From DASZCR01 sp035942915 (GTDB lineage Bacteria; Acidobacteriota; Blastocatellia; Pyrinomonadales; Pyrinomonadaceae): 13,989 nucleotides of DNA. Below, piece by piece: positions 13,629-13,989 of the stretch. The stretch lies in contig DASZCR010000164.1 of NCBI GenBank assembly GCA_035942915.1, positions 1 to 13,989 on the forward strand, given 5' to 3'. The translations under genes and the position numbers were made by a program. The number at the start of each line of letters is the position of its first letter. Position 1 is the stretch's first letter. Under the pieces are notes generated by a model, which saw nothing but the letters and a program-made list of their open reading frames with translations, searched no databases and was not told the DNA's origin.

Positions 13629-13989
13629 CGCGTACCCTCCCGACGACGGTGACGCCGCCGCTCACCCTCTGTCCTACGCTCAGTTGCACTTCGACTTCGG
13701 GCGGCAGCACGAGGTCTGTGCGCGAACTGAACTTGATGAGGCCGATGCGTTCGCCCACGCTGACGTGGTCGCCCGCGCGTTTCCAGCAGACGATGCGACG
13801 CGCGAGAATGCCCGCAATCTGCTTGCAGACGACCGTCACGCGTTCGCCGCGAATGGTCAGCGCGTTCTGCTCGTTGATGAGACTTGCGTCGTCGCGTGTC
13901 GCCATCTTGAAACGGCCTTTCGTGTAGGTCACGTCAGTCACTTCGCCTGCGATGGGCGAGCGGTTGATATGTACGTCGAAGGGCGAGAG
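13618..13989 (-). CDS. psd: Phosphatidylserine decarboxylase, C-terminal part, cut by window edge
   Basis: This is the C-terminal part of a short-type phosphatidylserine decarboxylase, a pyruvoyl enzyme that converts phosphatidylserine to phosphatidylethanolamine. The frame stays open to the right edge. The edge codons translate to FDVHINRSPIAGEVTDV, which matches the family (VHxNR-P-xxG), so the GTG at 13939-13941 is not the start and the gene continues outside. The visible 123 codons include NEQNALTI, the CKQIAGILARRIV segment, and GLIKFSSRTDLVLP (about 13703-13744), where the proenzyme cleaves itself. In this family the cleavage site is normally Gly-Ser in FGSR. Here the Gly is replaced by Ser, while the Ser that becomes the pyruvoyl group is kept. 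The end overlaps the pssA start by 11 bp, so the two genes are very likely cotranscribed and coupled. Confidence 0.93.
   Translation of the reverse strand, partial: LSPFDVHINRSPIAGEVTDVTYTKGRFKMATRDDASLINEQNALTIRGERVTVVCKQIAGILARRIVCWKRAGDHVSVGERIGLIKFSSRTDLVLPPEVEVQLSVGQRVSGGVTVVGRVRDGR

Overview
The window looks like an ordinary stretch of bacterial chromosome carrying housekeeping genes. Nine complete genes and one gene cut by the right edge are recognisable. There are no tRNA or rRNA genes, no insertion sequences, no phage genes and no CRISPR array, and no gene-free stretch exceeds 300 bp (the largest gap, 9648-9874, is 227 bp). The DNA is moderately GC-rich. A secreted propeller protein, a short-type phosphatidylserine decarboxylase next to PssA, and a DnaE with an intact PHP domain suggest a Gram-negative-type bacterium outside the classic Proteobacteria models. 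Acidobacteriota is my best guess, from gene content and style only, with low confidence.

Layout. On the minus strand, read from right to left, recN (2764-4563), miaB (1349-2686), a DUF151 'bifunctional nuclease' gene (832-1311) and a parA/soj gene (13-825) follow one another with gaps of 77, 37 and 6 bp. They probably form one transcription unit that continues off the left edge, perhaps into parB. recN is divergent from ssb (4732-5157, plus strand) across a 168-bp region. That region holds a good sigma70-type promoter for ssb, a -10 box for recN, and a 13-bp palindrome on the predicted recN start site. ssb converges on accA (5237-6037, minus), and a strong hairpin lies between them. dnaE (6117-9647, minus) lies upstream of accA, the same dnaE-accA order known from E. 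coli. guaA (9875-11428, minus) lies upstream of dnaE. guaA is divergent from a gene for a secreted eight-bladed PQQ-like propeller protein (11544-12728, plus). That gene converges, with 9 bp between stop codons, on pssA (12738-13628, minus). pssA overlaps the upstream psd gene by 11 bp, and psd runs off the right edge.

Functional themes. DNA replication and repair (dnaE, ssb, recN), chromosome partition (parA), tRNA modification (miaB), fatty-acid initiation (accA), GMP synthesis (guaA) and phosphatidylethanolamine synthesis (pssA-psd) are represented. I did not find a convincing undescribed system. The points most worth checking are a Gly-to-Ser change at the expected self-cleavage site of the phosphatidylserine decarboxylase, the palindrome between recN and ssb, the tight coupling of the DUF151 gene to parA, and the complete metal site of the DnaE PHP domain.
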